Numbered from the stretch's first letter, positions 34,574 through 45,582 are shown. The stretch is 64,000 bases of DNA from Polyangiaceae bacterium (GCA_020633205.1 JACKEB010000014.1:558001-622000), one strand, 5' to 3'. Notes: generated from the letters alone by a model not told the origin. A program made the numbers and translations.

Positions 34574-36742
34574 TCAGATCCAAGCGTTGCTGGCGTGATC
34601 CCACTTCTTGGTGGCATCGCCCTCAACCAGCAACAGATCGATGGAGCCCGCGTTCACGCGGAACACCGTGTCCACGAAGTGCTCGCCATAGCCGCCGCTC
34701 AGCTCCGCCTTGGCCACGTCTTCTTCCGTGATGGCGTGGTAGGTCGCCTCGAGCTTGCTACCGTCTGCGACGAAGGTAGCATAGCCGTTCTTGTCGAACG
34801 CCTGATAGGCCAGGTGCGGGTTGGCCTTGATGTCTGGATCCGTGAGGAAGTCCCCAACGCCAATCGCTAGCGCCACGGCGCCCGCGGCGGCGAGGGTTGG
34901 GCTGCTCTGGGCGGTCCTGACCAGCAGAGTCTTGTAGGTGCCTGAACTGATGCCGCCGCACACGAACTCCGTGAAGCCCTTCGCGTTGTCCATGGTGCGT
35001 AGCGCCCCGGTGAAGAAGGCGTGAATGTCGCCGGTGACGGCGACCATGTTTTCAATCGCCGAGAGCTGGCTCAGCAACTCCTGGCGCTTGTTCGGCACGC
35101 CATCCCAGTCTTCTGCGGAGAGGCTGAACTTCTGGCGGAACAAGCTGGGGAGTGAGTCGACGGCGCTCAAGTCCACCGTGCGAGGCATGAACGTGTACTC
35201 GTTGCCCCAGACCTTCCAGGTGCTGCCTGAACCCTTGAGCGTGTCGATGAACCACGACTCTTGGGTGTCGCCCATGATGCTCTCGCTCGCCTTGTTAGTC
35301 GCGAGGTAGCGGAGCCGCGCATAGGCGTCGTACATCGGCTTGACCACGAGGTAGCGCGCGCCGACTTGCCCGTAGCGGTCGCTCTTCATCAGCATGTGGA
35401 AGGCGTAGCCTTGCTCCAACGTCGCGTCGGTGTCGTCAATCTTGTCGATTGGGGTTCCGAGGCTCTCGTTGATGGTATCGAGCAAGCCGTTGATGAAGTC
35501 GACGCTCACCAGGCCGGTGAACTGGGCCGGGTCGAACTCGGTCTTGTCGGCGTTGTCTGCTAGTGCCGTCTTGTACGTCCCGCCTTGGAAGGCCTCGATG
35601 TCTACGTACGGCCGAGCAATTTCCGTGGGGAAGCCGTTGTCCGTGATGTCCTGCTGGGTCACACACACCGCGCCAGGAAAGGCGTCTTCCGCCACGATGT
35701 GATCTGGGCGGTAGCGGCGCAGGTCGGTCATCACGAGGTGAACGTGCTGACCAAACACGAAGTCGCGATAGATCGTGATGTCGGTTGGGAAGGCGACGCC
35801 GGGGTCGTACTTGAAGTCGGCGCCGGTCATGTAGTCCACCGGCATGTACTCGAACCACGCCTTGTCGGCGTTCTGGCGTCGGGAGGGCTCCGTCTCGTCT
35901 TCCCGTCCGTCGGTGTAGGTCGCGACGTTGCCCCAGCAGTCGTCGGAGAACTCGTGATCGTCCCATACGGCGATCATCGGGAACAGTTCGTGGACGCGCT
36001 GGAGATCCGCGTCGGAGCGGTACGTCTGGTACAACTCGCGGTAGTTATCCAGAGACTGCGCCGCGTAGTACTCCTTGTCGGTTCCGACGTTGAACGCGAT
36101 CGCGCCAGCTGAGTCGCGGAAGGTGACCGCGCGCCCAGGTGCCGTGGTTTGAAAACCAGGGTCCGCGGTGGTCTCGTAGATGTAGTCTCCCAGGTGCACG
36201 AAGAAGTCGAGCTCCTGGTCGGCCATGTGTTTATACACATGGTAATACTTGCCGTTGAAGTCCTGACAGCTCGCCACGGCGAAACGCACAGCGACGTCAC
36301 TGCCAGCGGCGGCAGCGGTCTTGGTGCGCCCAGTGCGCGAGGCGAACTGCTTCCCGCCTTTGGTGTAGACGAAGCGGTACCAGTAGTAGGCGCCCGCCTC
36401 GAGCGAAGTGACACGCACCTTCACGCAGCCGTCGAAGGCCGCCTCGGCCGTGAGGCTCATCGCATCTGCGCCGTCGAGACTGACACGCTCCTTGAAGCCT
36501 TCGTCCTTGGCGACGTGGAGCTCCAAGCTGAGGTCTCCATTGGCGTCGCTATCGACGACCCGCGTCCACAAGATCACGCTGTCGGCCTTGGGGTCTCCTG
36601 AGCAGACCGATTGAGGAAAGAAGGCGCTTCCGTCGCCGAAGCCTCCGCCCTCACCCCCTTCTTCGTCCGAGCTACAAGCAGAAGTGCCAATGACGCTACC
36701 GGCTACGCCGAGCGTGACCCCCAAGAACTCCCGTCGCTTCAT
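34574..36742 (-). CDS. PhoD-type alkaline phosphatase, Tat-exported
   Basis: A 722-residue protein with a twin-arginine signal (MKRREFLG) that also carries a Cys in GTSAC, so it may be lipid-anchored. The N-terminal fibronectin-like domain (SVCSGDPKADSVILWTRV) is followed by the PhoD metallophosphatase core: CQD near 157, HLGDYIYE, WDDHEFSDDCWGN and VTGDIHAFFTG. PhoD enzymes hydrolyse phosphate mono- and diesters outside the cytoplasm. A large insertion between core motifs makes it longer than Bacillus PhoD. Confidence 0.92.
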   Translation of the reverse strand: MKRREFLGVTLGVAGSVIGTSACSSDEEGGEGGGFGDGSAFFPQSVCSGDPKADSVILWTRVVDSDANGDLSLELHVAKDEGFKERVSLDGADAMSLTAEAAFDGCVKVRVTSLEAGAYYWYRFVYTKGGKQFASRTGRTKTAAAAGSDVAVRFAVASCQDFNGKYYHVYKHMADQELDFFVHLGDYIYETTADPGFQTTAPGRAVTFRDSAGAIAFNVGTDKEYYAAQSLDNYRELYQTYRSDADLQRVHELFPMIAVWDDHEFSDDCWGNVATYTDGREDETEPSRRQNADKAWFEYMPVDYMTGADFKYDPGVAFPTDITIYRDFVFGQHVHLVMTDLRRYRPDHIVAEDAFPGAVCVTQQDITDNGFPTEIARPYVDIEAFQGGTYKTALADNADKTEFDPAQFTGLVSVDFINGLLDTINESLGTPIDKIDDTDATLEQGYAFHMLMKSDRYGQVGARYLVVKPMYDAYARLRYLATNKASESIMGDTQESWFIDTLKGSGSTWKVWGNEYTFMPRTVDLSAVDSLPSLFRQKFSLSAEDWDGVPNKRQELLSQLSAIENMVAVTGDIHAFFTGALRTMDNAKGFTEFVCGGISSGTYKTLLVRTAQSSPTLAAAGAVALAIGVGDFLTDPDIKANPHLAYQAFDKNGYATFVADGSKLEATYHAITEEDVAKAELSGGYGEHFVDTVFRVNAGSIDLLLVEGDATKKWDHASNAWI

Positions 36743-36794
36743 GGGCTCGTTCTAGCCCGGAGCCCACGGGTAGACCACACAAACGCGAGCGGTC

Positions 36795-38174
<1,380 letters not shown>

Positions 38175-38301
38175 GGGTCGGCCGCTATAGCACCATGCGA
38201 GGTCCAAGGGCAGGCGCTGTTGCCACGGGGCTGGCTGCACTGAATAGAGGGCCAGCGGTCTCGGTAGGTTGCCCGCCTCCCACCAATCCCAGAAATTCCA
38301 G

Positions 38302-40068
38302 ATGACCTCCCGCATTCCCGTCGCCCTACGGCGCATCGCCAATCGTTTCCGCCGCATGGGCCGCGCGCCCCTGCGGGTTTGGTATCACCCCGAGTATCGG
38401 TTGCCGCTAGCGGGAGCTGAGGGAGTCCTCGGGATCGAGCCTCGCCGTGCTGACTTCGTGGTGGGCTACTTGGTCGACGCGGGCGCGATCGACGAGCGAG
38501 CGCTCGAACGGCCTCGCCGGATCGCCTACTCCGAGCTGAGTCTGGTTCACACACCGGACCTGCTCGAGCGACTCCATGACGTGCAGGATCTGGCCCGGGT
38601 GTTCGCCATGGACCCCTCGGAGTTTCGCGTCGACGAGGTGTTGCGGTCGATTCGCCTGGCATGCGGCGGCACGCTGGCTGCGACGGAGTGGGCGTTGCTC
38701 AAGCGCAGCAATGTCTTCAACTTGCTCGGCGGTTTTCATCACGCCGGCCCGAATCGCGGCGGCGGCCTATGTCCGGTAAATGACATCGCAACGGCGGTGG
38801 CGGTGCTGCGGACTCGCGGCTTCCGCGGACGTGTGAATGTGATCGATCTCGACGCGCATCCCCCGGATGGAACCAGTGAGTGTTTCGCCGGGGACGAGCG
38901 AGTGTGGATCGGTTCGTTGTCCGGTTGCGACTGGGGGCCGCTGCCGAACGTCGATGAGACCGTGTTACCTCCCGGAACCGGCGACTCGAAATACCTGGCG
39001 ACCCTAGGCGCGCTGCTGTCGCGCATGCCTCGAGCGGACCTCCACTTCGTGCTTGCTGGTGGCGACGTGCTCGCCGGCGACAGGATGGGGGGTCTTGGGC
39101 TCACCTTGGACGGTGCCCGCCAGCGTGACCTGATGGTGTCGTGGTATGTTGGCGATCAAGCGTGCGTCTGGCTGCCTGCGGGGGGTTACCACGCGGATGC
39201 GTGGAAGATCCTGGCTGGTAGCGTATTGGCTTGCGGCTTGGACTCGGAGGCGCCCATCGTGCCTGGATACGATCCGCTGCGCAGTCGCTTCGCGCGGATC
39301 GGCAAGAGCCTGGATCGCGGCGCCCTGGAGGGCCTGACGGAGCTGACGCTCAACGACCTCCTGGGTGATCTCCACGTGCAGCACGGCACGCGACGCTTCT
39401 TGGGGTTCTACACGGAGGACGGCTGTGAGTACGCCCTGGCACGCTACGGTATCCTGCGGCAGCTCGAGCGCCTGGGCTATTCTGACTTCGAGGTCGAGCT
39501 CGATGAGGGCGGCAGTGGAGACCGCATGCGGCTGTTTGGCCACGCTGGTGCGCTGCGGCATCTACTGGTCGAGTGCGTCGCGGAGATCAAGCGACCCGAA
39601 GAGGTGTTGTTCGTGAACTGGCTCACGCTGCGTAACCCACGGGCCCAGTTCAGCGCCCGCCGCCCAAAGCTGCCTGGCCAGGAGCACCCTGGGCTCGGCC
39701 TGGCGCGAGAAGCCGGTGAGCTGCTCAACCGGATCGCGGAACGCCTGCAGCTAGCGGGCGTTGCGTTCCGTCCGGCTTCTTTTCATCTGGCGTACGCGGC
39801 GCGCCATGACGCGAGCTTCGCAGAGCCTGAACGCCAGGGTCGCTTCGAAGCGCTGATCCGTGACCTCGAGCCCTTTCCATTGCTGGAGGCCAGCACACTG
39901 GTCGCGCAGGGGCGGGTGCTGCTGAACGGAAAACCGTACACCTGGGAGGCTGAATTGATGGTGCACTGGCACCACACCCCGGAGGACGTGGACCTGGAGT
40001 CGCGCCGAGAGCGTATCCGTGAGGCAAGAGAAGCGGCTCACTTCACCGTCGCCTCGAGCAACGCCTAG
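38302..40068 (+). CDS. Histone-deacetylase-family hydrolase with extra C-terminal domain
   Basis: A 588-residue protein. Its N-terminal 330 residues form a deacetylase domain with all active-site elements: His146/His147 (FHHAGP), zinc ligands Asp184 and His186 (IDLDAH) and Asp255 (GGDVLAGD), and Tyr296 (AGGY). The remaining 260 residues have no recognised family and are absent from AcuC/HDLP-type enzymes. Deacetylation of a protein lysine, polyamine or small amide is expected. Divergent from the protease gene by about 130 bases. Confidence 0.88.
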   Translation: MTSRIPVALRRIANRFRRMGRAPLRVWYHPEYRLPLAGAEGVLGIEPRRADFVVGYLVDAGAIDERALERPRRIAYSELSLVHTPDLLERLHDVQDLARVFAMDPSEFRVDEVLRSIRLACGGTLAATEWALLKRSNVFNLLGGFHHAGPNRGGGLCPVNDIATAVAVLRTRGFRGRVNVIDLDAHPPDGTSECFAGDERVWIGSLSGCDWGPLPNVDETVLPPGTGDSKYLATLGALLSRMPRADLHFVLAGGDVLAGDRMGGLGLTLDGARQRDLMVSWYVGDQACVWLPAGGYHADAWKILAGSVLACGLDSEAPIVPGYDPLRSRFARIGKSLDRGALEGLTELTLNDLLGDLHVQHGTRRFLGFYTEDGCEYALARYGILRQLERLGYSDFEVELDEGGSGDRMRLFGHAGALRHLLVECVAEIKRPEEVLFVNWLTLRNPRAQFSARRPKLPGQEHPGLGLAREAGELLNRIAERLQLAGVAFRPASFHLAYAARHDASFAEPERQGRFEALIRDLEPFPLLEASTLVAQGRVLLNGKPYTWEAELMVHWHHTPEDVDLESRRERIREAREAAHFTVASSNA

Positions 40069-40082
40069 CTGGCAGCCAGGCG
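40062..40082. terminator. Small inverted repeat at the convergent HDAC/barrel gene ends
   Basis: CGCCT..GCT / AGC..AGGCG arms with a short loop overlap the HDAC stop and lie just before the stop of the convergent gene. No T-run; terminator role is tentative. Confidence 0.35.
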
Positions 40083-40084
40083 GC

Positions 40085-40957
40085 CTAGAGCGCGTAGCCA
40101 ACTCCCACGAACGCACCCAAGTACTGATCCAGTGCGCCACCAGCGACGTTCGAGTCGCCCACTTCCGGGCTCAGCTTGAAGAAGTAGCGCTCGAGCTGGA
40201 ATCCGGCGCGCACGTCCAGTGCGTCACTCAGCGCGTAGCGGAGCTGCATCGTGAAGTCGATGCCGCCTGCGCTGGCGTTGGGGAACCAAGCGTCTGTCGC
40301 GATGTCTCCCTCGCCCACCACCGCGCGATATCCTAGCTCCGTGACCAAACTCAGCACTGGGGTGGCGTGAAAGTCGAAGCCAGCGCCGATGCGCACGAAC
40401 TGGTAGTCCGCGCCGGGTATGCCCGGTTCCGCAGGGTATAACGCGTTGTCCGGGACGATGTTGTCCACTTCGAAGATCCGGCGACCGTAGGAGACGCTTC
40501 CGAGCACACGATGCTCCGCCACAGGGACGCGCGCTGCGAGCCCAATCCGATAAGCGTGACTCGAGGTATCGAAGCTCTCTCCAGCGTAGCGCTCGGAGTC
40601 GAGGCCGACAGCCTGGCCGTAGTTACCTTCGACTCCGAACCAGCTGATGGCGCTAGTGTCCCCGGCCAACGCGCCGGGGAATAGCGCGAGATTCCCTTCT
40701 AGCCATGGACCGGTCTTCAGGGTGTAGCTCTGGAGGCGCTGAAAGATGTCGTCGTTGTAGCGGAGCATGCGCCGAAAGGCGCCTGCTTGGAACGATGCTT
40801 CCAGGCCCTTGGGTGCTTGCGTGGCGTGTCCGGTGTCCGCAGGCCCAGCCGTGTCTCGTGCAGCTTCTTGAGCGTGTGCCACAGGCGCAAGCAAAGTCGC
40901 GCAAACCGAGGACAGTGAGCCTAGGTATATTACCCGGCGGAAATTGGAGCGTTTCAT
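40085..40957 (-). CDS. Outer-membrane barrel-like protein
   Basis: A 290-residue protein with a signal peptide (cleavage after AHA) and alternating strands through the rest, finishing GAFVGVGYAL with no terminal Phe. Likely a small beta-barrel. Its ATG overlaps the stop of the upstream lipoprotein by four bases, making it the last gene of the DUF1592/DUF1552 run. No family recognised. Confidence 0.75.
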   Translation of the reverse strand: MKRSNFRRVIYLGSLSSVCATLLAPVAHAQEAARDTAGPADTGHATQAPKGLEASFQAGAFRRMLRYNDDIFQRLQSYTLKTGPWLEGNLALFPGALAGDTSAISWFGVEGNYGQAVGLDSERYAGESFDTSSHAYRIGLAARVPVAEHRVLGSVSYGRRIFEVDNIVPDNALYPAEPGIPGADYQFVRIGAGFDFHATPVLSLVTELGYRAVVGEGDIATDAWFPNASAGGIDFTMQLRYALSDALDVRAGFQLERYFFKLSPEVGDSNVAGGALDQYLGAFVGVGYAL

Positions 40958-41850
40958 TCTTGGTCGAGGATGTAAGCCGGGCTCGCCCGGAATTTCAACG
41001 CAGCAGAGACCTCTTGGCAGACGCCGTCGCCGTCAGGGGCGAGATCCGCGGTGCCTCCGATCACGCTCGTTGCAAGCTTTTGCAGGTCAGAGCTGATGTT
41101 CAGGCCGGCGATGATCTCTTTGAAATCGTCCACGTTGATGCCGCCGCTCACGATGCCCTCGACGAACACGCCGCCCACTTGAGTCTCACGGGTGAGCTTG
41201 AACTCAACCTTCGCGTTGCGAACATGGAGGTTGAAGTCTGCGTCCAGCACGCGTACCGGCAGCCAGGCTTCAGCGGCGTTGGCGTAGAGCGTACCGTCCT
41301 TGACGTAGCCTGCGAAGTCGCTCGTTGGCGCTTCCTCGCGGTTATAGCCGAAGGTTTGGTAGAGTTCGTAGGCGCCGGTCGTGTCCTGAAGCACCGAGCC
41401 GGTACCAGCACCGAGGCGCAGCTTCACGTCAGGGTCGTCATCAAGGTTATCGAGGCCTTGGAGATCCATCACGATCAAGAGCTGGCCGTTGGTGATCGCC
41501 GCCTCGAGCAGGACGTCGATGTTGTCCTCTCCCACGAAGGTCTTGATCAGCGGCAACAGCACCGCGAACTGATTGTCCACGCCGGCGCGACCATCGGGGC
41601 CATCGAAGTCCTTCTTGTAGCAAGTCGCTGCGTCCTCCCCGAGGCCGTCTGACTCGTCCAGATTCAGCCCCTCAGCGACTGCGCGCTTGTCGTCCGTTGC
41701 TTCAGCCAGCTGCTGCGCAAAGGTCGCGAAGGTCAGCACGGCTCCAAAGTCCTGCTGAGCAGTCGCTTCGGGTGCTTCAGAGACTTCCGCATCTCCTCCG
41801 CAACCGCTGAACAGGAGCGGAAGCAAGGCGCTTGCAAGCAGGCGCCTCAC
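40954..41850 (-). CDS. Lipoprotein, unknown function
   Basis: A 298-residue lipoprotein (lipobox LLFSGC, Cys17). It starts at a GTG overlapping the DUF1552 stop by four bases, and its own stop overlaps the next start, so it is coupled on both sides. Asp-rich loops (DNLDDDPDVKL, APDGDGVC) could bind calcium. No family recognised; its conserved position suggests it works with the DUF1592/DUF1552 proteins. Confidence 0.75.
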   Translation of the reverse strand: MRRLLASALLPLLFSGCGGDAEVSEAPEATAQQDFGAVLTFATFAQQLAEATDDKRAVAEGLNLDESDGLGEDAATCYKKDFDGPDGRAGVDNQFAVLLPLIKTFVGEDNIDVLLEAAITNGQLLIVMDLQGLDNLDDDPDVKLRLGAGTGSVLQDTTGAYELYQTFGYNREEAPTSDFAGYVKDGTLYANAAEAWLPVRVLDADFNLHVRNAKVEFKLTRETQVGGVFVEGIVSGGINVDDFKEIIAGLNISSDLQKLATSVIGGTADLAPDGDGVCQEVSAALKFRASPAYILDQE

Positions 41851-43181
41851 ACGGCCTCCAGGCCGTCCAGGCCCTCACTGACGATCCCTTCGTCACCGCC
41901 GAACTCGCCAACACCGGCGTCCATCATGCCCAGAATCGTGAAGCCGAGCTTGCTGATGTTTGCGCCCGGAGCGCGGTAGTGAATGCCCTTCTTCAAGCGA
42001 CCGCTCGCCCCACCTGCGAGGACGACTGGATACTCGTCTACCGCATGGCTCTTGCCGAAGCTGCAGTCGGAGAAGCCCATGACGAGGCAGTGATCGAGTA
42101 GTGTCTCGTCGCCCTCGGGAATCGCTCTCAGCGCCTGCAGCGTGTAGGCGTACTCCGCGATGATCTGTTGGATGATTTTGGTCACCTGGGGCTGGTCGCC
42201 GGACTCGTCGTGAGTGAGCTGGTGATGGCCCAAGGGCGCGCCTGGGTAGAGCACGTTGCCTACTGGCTTGCTGAACAAGTACGAGAACACCCGCGTCTGG
42301 TCGCAGGCCAGGCTCATGGCGAGCATGTCGCTCATCACTCGACTGATTGCGGACATCTGCGGACGCCCCTCGACGTCAGGATACTCGTCGAGCGGCGACA
42401 TCGGCTTGGAGCACGCGGCGTAGTTTGGCGGGTCCTCTTCAAGTCGGGCTATCTGCTTCTCGAGATCTCGTACGGCGGTGAAGTGCTGGTCGAGGCGCTG
42501 TTGGTCGAAACGGCTCACGCGCTTCTTCAGTGCGTTCGCGTCCTCACTCACGGCGTCCAGGACGCTACGACGCAGCGCGAGCCTGGGGTCGATCACCGGG
42601 TCGTCTCCCGGCGCGCGAAAGCCAACACCAAATAGGCGATCGAAGAGCGCGGCAGGGCTCCACTCCGGAGGATTCACCTGGCCAGGCCCAGTGTAGCTGA
42701 GGCTGGCGTCGGTGCGCTCCACCGCGATTTCCAGTGAAGGGAAGCGAGTCTGGCCGCGGAAGGCATCTGCCAACATCTGGTCGAGTGTGGCGGTGGCGAA
42801 GGTGCTGTTCGAGAAGTCACCTCCAGCGACGCCGAGGCGGCGCCCGGTGAGCAACGCAGCTGGCCCTGTTCCGTGGGGAACCTCGTTCGGCTGATAGACC
42901 TTCAGGCCACTTACGACGGTTATGTCTGACTTGACGTCCGCTAGCGGGCTGAGCTCTTCGCTCAACTCGTAGTTCGCACCCTCCAGGGCTGGGTTCCATT
43001 TGTTCGAGTGGCTGCCATTGCCATAGAACCACCAGCCAAAGCGCTTCGGGAAGCCCTCGCCAGATGCGTAGGCCGTGCCGTTGTCGTTGAGGAATACTTC
43101 CAGCGCGGGCAGCGCAACGCCCACGGCTACGCCGCCGAGCAAGCCCCTGAGCAGCGTGCGCCTGTCGAGTTTGCGGGCCAT
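41847..43181 (-). CDS. DUF1552 family Tat-exported protein
   Basis: A 444-residue DUF1552 protein with a Tat signal (LDRRTLLRGLLGG). Family motifs are visible: RFGWWFYGNGSH near the mature start, FPSLEIAVE, LDEYPDVEG, and a late LGHHQLTHDESG stretch. The ATG at 43181 overlaps the DUF1592 stop by one base (TGATG). The family is related to DUF1501/sulfatase-fold proteins and is almost always next to DUF1592 proteins; its reaction is unknown. Confidence 0.92.
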   Translation of the reverse strand: MARKLDRRTLLRGLLGGVAVGVALPALEVFLNDNGTAYASGEGFPKRFGWWFYGNGSHSNKWNPALEGANYELSEELSPLADVKSDITVVSGLKVYQPNEVPHGTGPAALLTGRRLGVAGGDFSNSTFATATLDQMLADAFRGQTRFPSLEIAVERTDASLSYTGPGQVNPPEWSPAALFDRLFGVGFRAPGDDPVIDPRLALRRSVLDAVSEDANALKKRVSRFDQQRLDQHFTAVRDLEKQIARLEEDPPNYAACSKPMSPLDEYPDVEGRPQMSAISRVMSDMLAMSLACDQTRVFSYLFSKPVGNVLYPGAPLGHHQLTHDESGDQPQVTKIIQQIIAEYAYTLQALRAIPEGDETLLDHCLVMGFSDCSFGKSHAVDEYPVVLAGGASGRLKKGIHYRAPGANISKLGFTILGMMDAGVGEFGGDEGIVSEGLDGLEAV

Positions 43182-44794
43182 CACTCGCCCTCCGTTGCCA
43201 TGCGGAAGCCATCGCTCTTGGCGATCTCTCGCAGTAAGACTTTGATGCGGAAGTTGCTCAACAAGAAGGCCTCCGTGAGGCGCACGACCTCTCCGTCTTC
43301 TCCCTCTCGCTCCACCGATGCCTTGGCATAGCGATAGAGCTTTTGTGTCAGACAACGCCCAAGGTTCGGGTGATTCGCGATCGCCTCACCCAGACCGACC
43401 GCGTCCTTGAAAGGCGTTCCGTCGAGCTCGCCGCTGGCGTCGATGGGTGTATTGGCTTCCAGTGTGCGGAACTTGCCGATGCCGTCGAACTTCTCGAGGG
43501 CGAGGCCAATCGGGTCCATCGCGCGGTGACAGCTCGCGCACACCGGAACGCTCAGGTGATCCTGAATTCGATCGCGCAGTGTGGGCGCGCTTGCTGAAGC
43601 CTCTGGGAGCGAGGTGTCGACGTTCGCCGGCGGGGGCGGGATTTCTCCGCAAAGCAACACGGTGCGCACGAACTTGCCGCGGAGCGTCGCCGAGGTGTTC
43701 GTGGGGTGAGAGTGCATCGCTAGCACGCTCGCTTGCCCAAGCAATCCGCGGCGGGGCCCATCCTTTGGCAGCTCCGTGAGGGCAAAGCCGTCGATGCTGG
43801 GTGCCGGTACGCTGTAGAGCGCTGCGAGCCGTCGATTCAAGAAGGTCTTGCGAGTCGTGAACAGGTCCCGATAGTCGGCGTCCTCATCGAACACCATGTA
43901 CTCGATGAGGCGCAAGGTTTCCTCCCGCGCGTCGGGCCCCAAATCTGCGCTGTGGGAGGTGAAGATCGTGGTGTCCTTCACCAGGTCGTCGAGGCCCTGC
44001 AGGCCGTAGAGTTCGCTGAAGAAGTTCCGCACGCCGCTCCTGGCCTGTGGCGAGGCGAGCATGCGATCCACCTGAGCGTCGATCTGGCTTTCGTCGAGCA
44101 AGTCACCGCGCTCGCCAGCGTCGAGGAGGTCGTCGTCCGGCGTGCTATTCCAGAGAAAGAACGCCAGTCGAGACGCCATCTCGGTGCTTGTGTAGCGCTT
44201 GAAGCTCGAGCCAGGGTCCGCCTCACCCAGTTCCACGCGGAATAAGAAGTCTGGGGACTGCAGCAGGCCAGCCATGGCGAACTCCAGTCCGTCGTAGAAG
44301 TCGCCGAGCTGGCGCCCCGCTTCGCTGGCAATCGCGACGTAGCGATCCACCTCCGCTTGGGAGAGCGAGCGCCGCCATAGCCTCCGGCCAAAGCTCGAGA
44401 CGAAAGCGCTCGCACAGCTGTCGTCGACATTCGCAGCCGGCGCGCAAGGCACAAGAGCATCCCGCTCGGCGCCTGGCTCCATCGCTTGCTCTGCGATGTC
44501 GTACGCGGCGCGTTCGTACTGCTCCACGCCGCGCGAAGAGATGCTGGCAATGGAGCCGCCGACATTCAAGAAGCCGCCAGCCTCGCTGTCGGGTTCGAGC
44601 GCCGAGGGCACGACGATTTCCGCCCCAAGTAGGGCGTGTATCGCGTTCCTGTATTGAGCTTGGGTCAGGCGTTTGAGCGTGACCGGCGCCGGGTTCAACG
44701 GCGCCTTGTGGGATTCTGGCGGCGGCTCGATCTGCCCCGTGCATGCGACGGTGAGCAAACCAGCAAGCCAGCCTTTCGAAAGCAGCTTGGCCAT
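43181..44794 (-). CDS. DUF1592-family lipoprotein with CxxCH heme motif
   Basis: A 537-residue lipoprotein (lipobox LLTVAC, Cys18) with the DUF1587-DUF1595-DUF1592-DUF1588-DUF1585 order typical of Planctomycetota and Myxococcota. YRNAIHALLG opens the first domain, FGRRLWRRSLSQAEVDRY the second, RLAFFLWNSTPDD the third. CASCHRAMDPIG carries a c-type heme motif in the fourth, and RCLTQKLYRYA lies in the last. It is probably an electron carrier or oxidoreductase subunit outside the cytoplasm. First gene of a four-gene coupled operon. ATG 44794 gives the signal peptide; the longer frame does not. Confidence 0.93.
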   Translation of the reverse strand: MAKLLSKGWLAGLLTVACTGQIEPPPESHKAPLNPAPVTLKRLTQAQYRNAIHALLGAEIVVPSALEPDSEAGGFLNVGGSIASISSRGVEQYERAAYDIAEQAMEPGAERDALVPCAPAANVDDSCASAFVSSFGRRLWRRSLSQAEVDRYVAIASEAGRQLGDFYDGLEFAMAGLLQSPDFLFRVELGEADPGSSFKRYTSTEMASRLAFFLWNSTPDDDLLDAGERGDLLDESQIDAQVDRMLASPQARSGVRNFFSELYGLQGLDDLVKDTTIFTSHSADLGPDAREETLRLIEYMVFDEDADYRDLFTTRKTFLNRRLAALYSVPAPSIDGFALTELPKDGPRRGLLGQASVLAMHSHPTNTSATLRGKFVRTVLLCGEIPPPPANVDTSLPEASASAPTLRDRIQDHLSVPVCASCHRAMDPIGLALEKFDGIGKFRTLEANTPIDASGELDGTPFKDAVGLGEAIANHPNLGRCLTQKLYRYAKASVEREGEDGEVVRLTEAFLLSNFRIKVLLREIAKSDGFRMATEGE

Positions 44795-45582
44795 GGCTCC
44801 TTCAAGCTCGACGCGAGTGAGGCGCACGCGAGCCGGGATGAGTATGGGAGGGGGCAAACGCCAGGGTCAATCTGATCTGAGTTCGAAGTCAGGTTTGGCG
44901 CCCGGAAACTCTGAGTACGCGTTTGAGCGGCAAAGTGGCTCACTGGATTCCGATCGGGGAATACTTGAGTGAGAGCGTTACCTACACGATCAGGCAGTCA
45001 CAAACCACCAACGACTGACCTCTCCCCCCCAAGCAGCCGAGCTGATCCGGAGGCGCCAACCCGGAGGCCACTCGGCGCACCCAGGGCTCCTCTGCTTGCG
45101 CTGGAGATGGCGCGTGATAATACCGCGCGGAAATCTCGCTTGCCGCTGAGGGAATGCGGAAAGGTCGGCTTGCTCAGCGTGGGTTGGGCTACAGTCTTGC
45201 AGGGCGGCTCATCAACCTCCGGCGCAGGGGTCGAGGAACAGTGGAGCGCCCGATGCGCTGTTGCGCTTATACATACGGGTTGGGATATGAACGGATCCAG
45301 CGGGTTTTCAGGCACTTCGCATGCACAAGCGCTGTCCTCTCGATTCCACTGAGAACAGGGGTCGCTGACCTCCACTCCCGACTCATGACCGCAGCTGCAG
45401 CAGCTGAGATGAGAACCGCAGCTGAGATGACAACCGCAGCTGAGATGACAACCGCAGCTGAGATGAGAACCGCAGTGCACTCTCGCTTGCTCCTTCGCAG
45501 AAACCCATTTGTTGCGCAGTCAGGGTTGAGAGCTGGCTGCTCCGCGCCGTATCCTGCCTGATGGGGGATTGCTGAGTTGTCG
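44795..45582. other. Intergenic region with tandem repeats and a Cys-rich open frame
   Basis: About 790 bases between divergent genes. It contains an 18-base tandem repeat (45403-45474) and an ATAATACCGCGCGGAAA element at 45117-45133. A 160-codon minus frame (44998-45480) has a Cys-rich N-terminal half beginning with repeated SHLSCG-like hexapeptides. Third-position GC in a sampled 44-codon part of that frame is only about 55 percent, well below neighbouring genes, so I do not call it a gene. Confidence 0.5.
45403..45474. repeat. 18-base tandem repeat, four exact-length copies
   Basis: Copies of GCTGAGATGASAACCGCA, where the variable base runs G, C, C, G across the four units. It lies about 110 bases upstream of the YfiR-like gene. 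Confidence 0.9.

Noticed and set aside
45403..45474. Possible CRISPR array
   Set aside because: The 18-base units are directly adjacent with no spacers and there are no cas genes.
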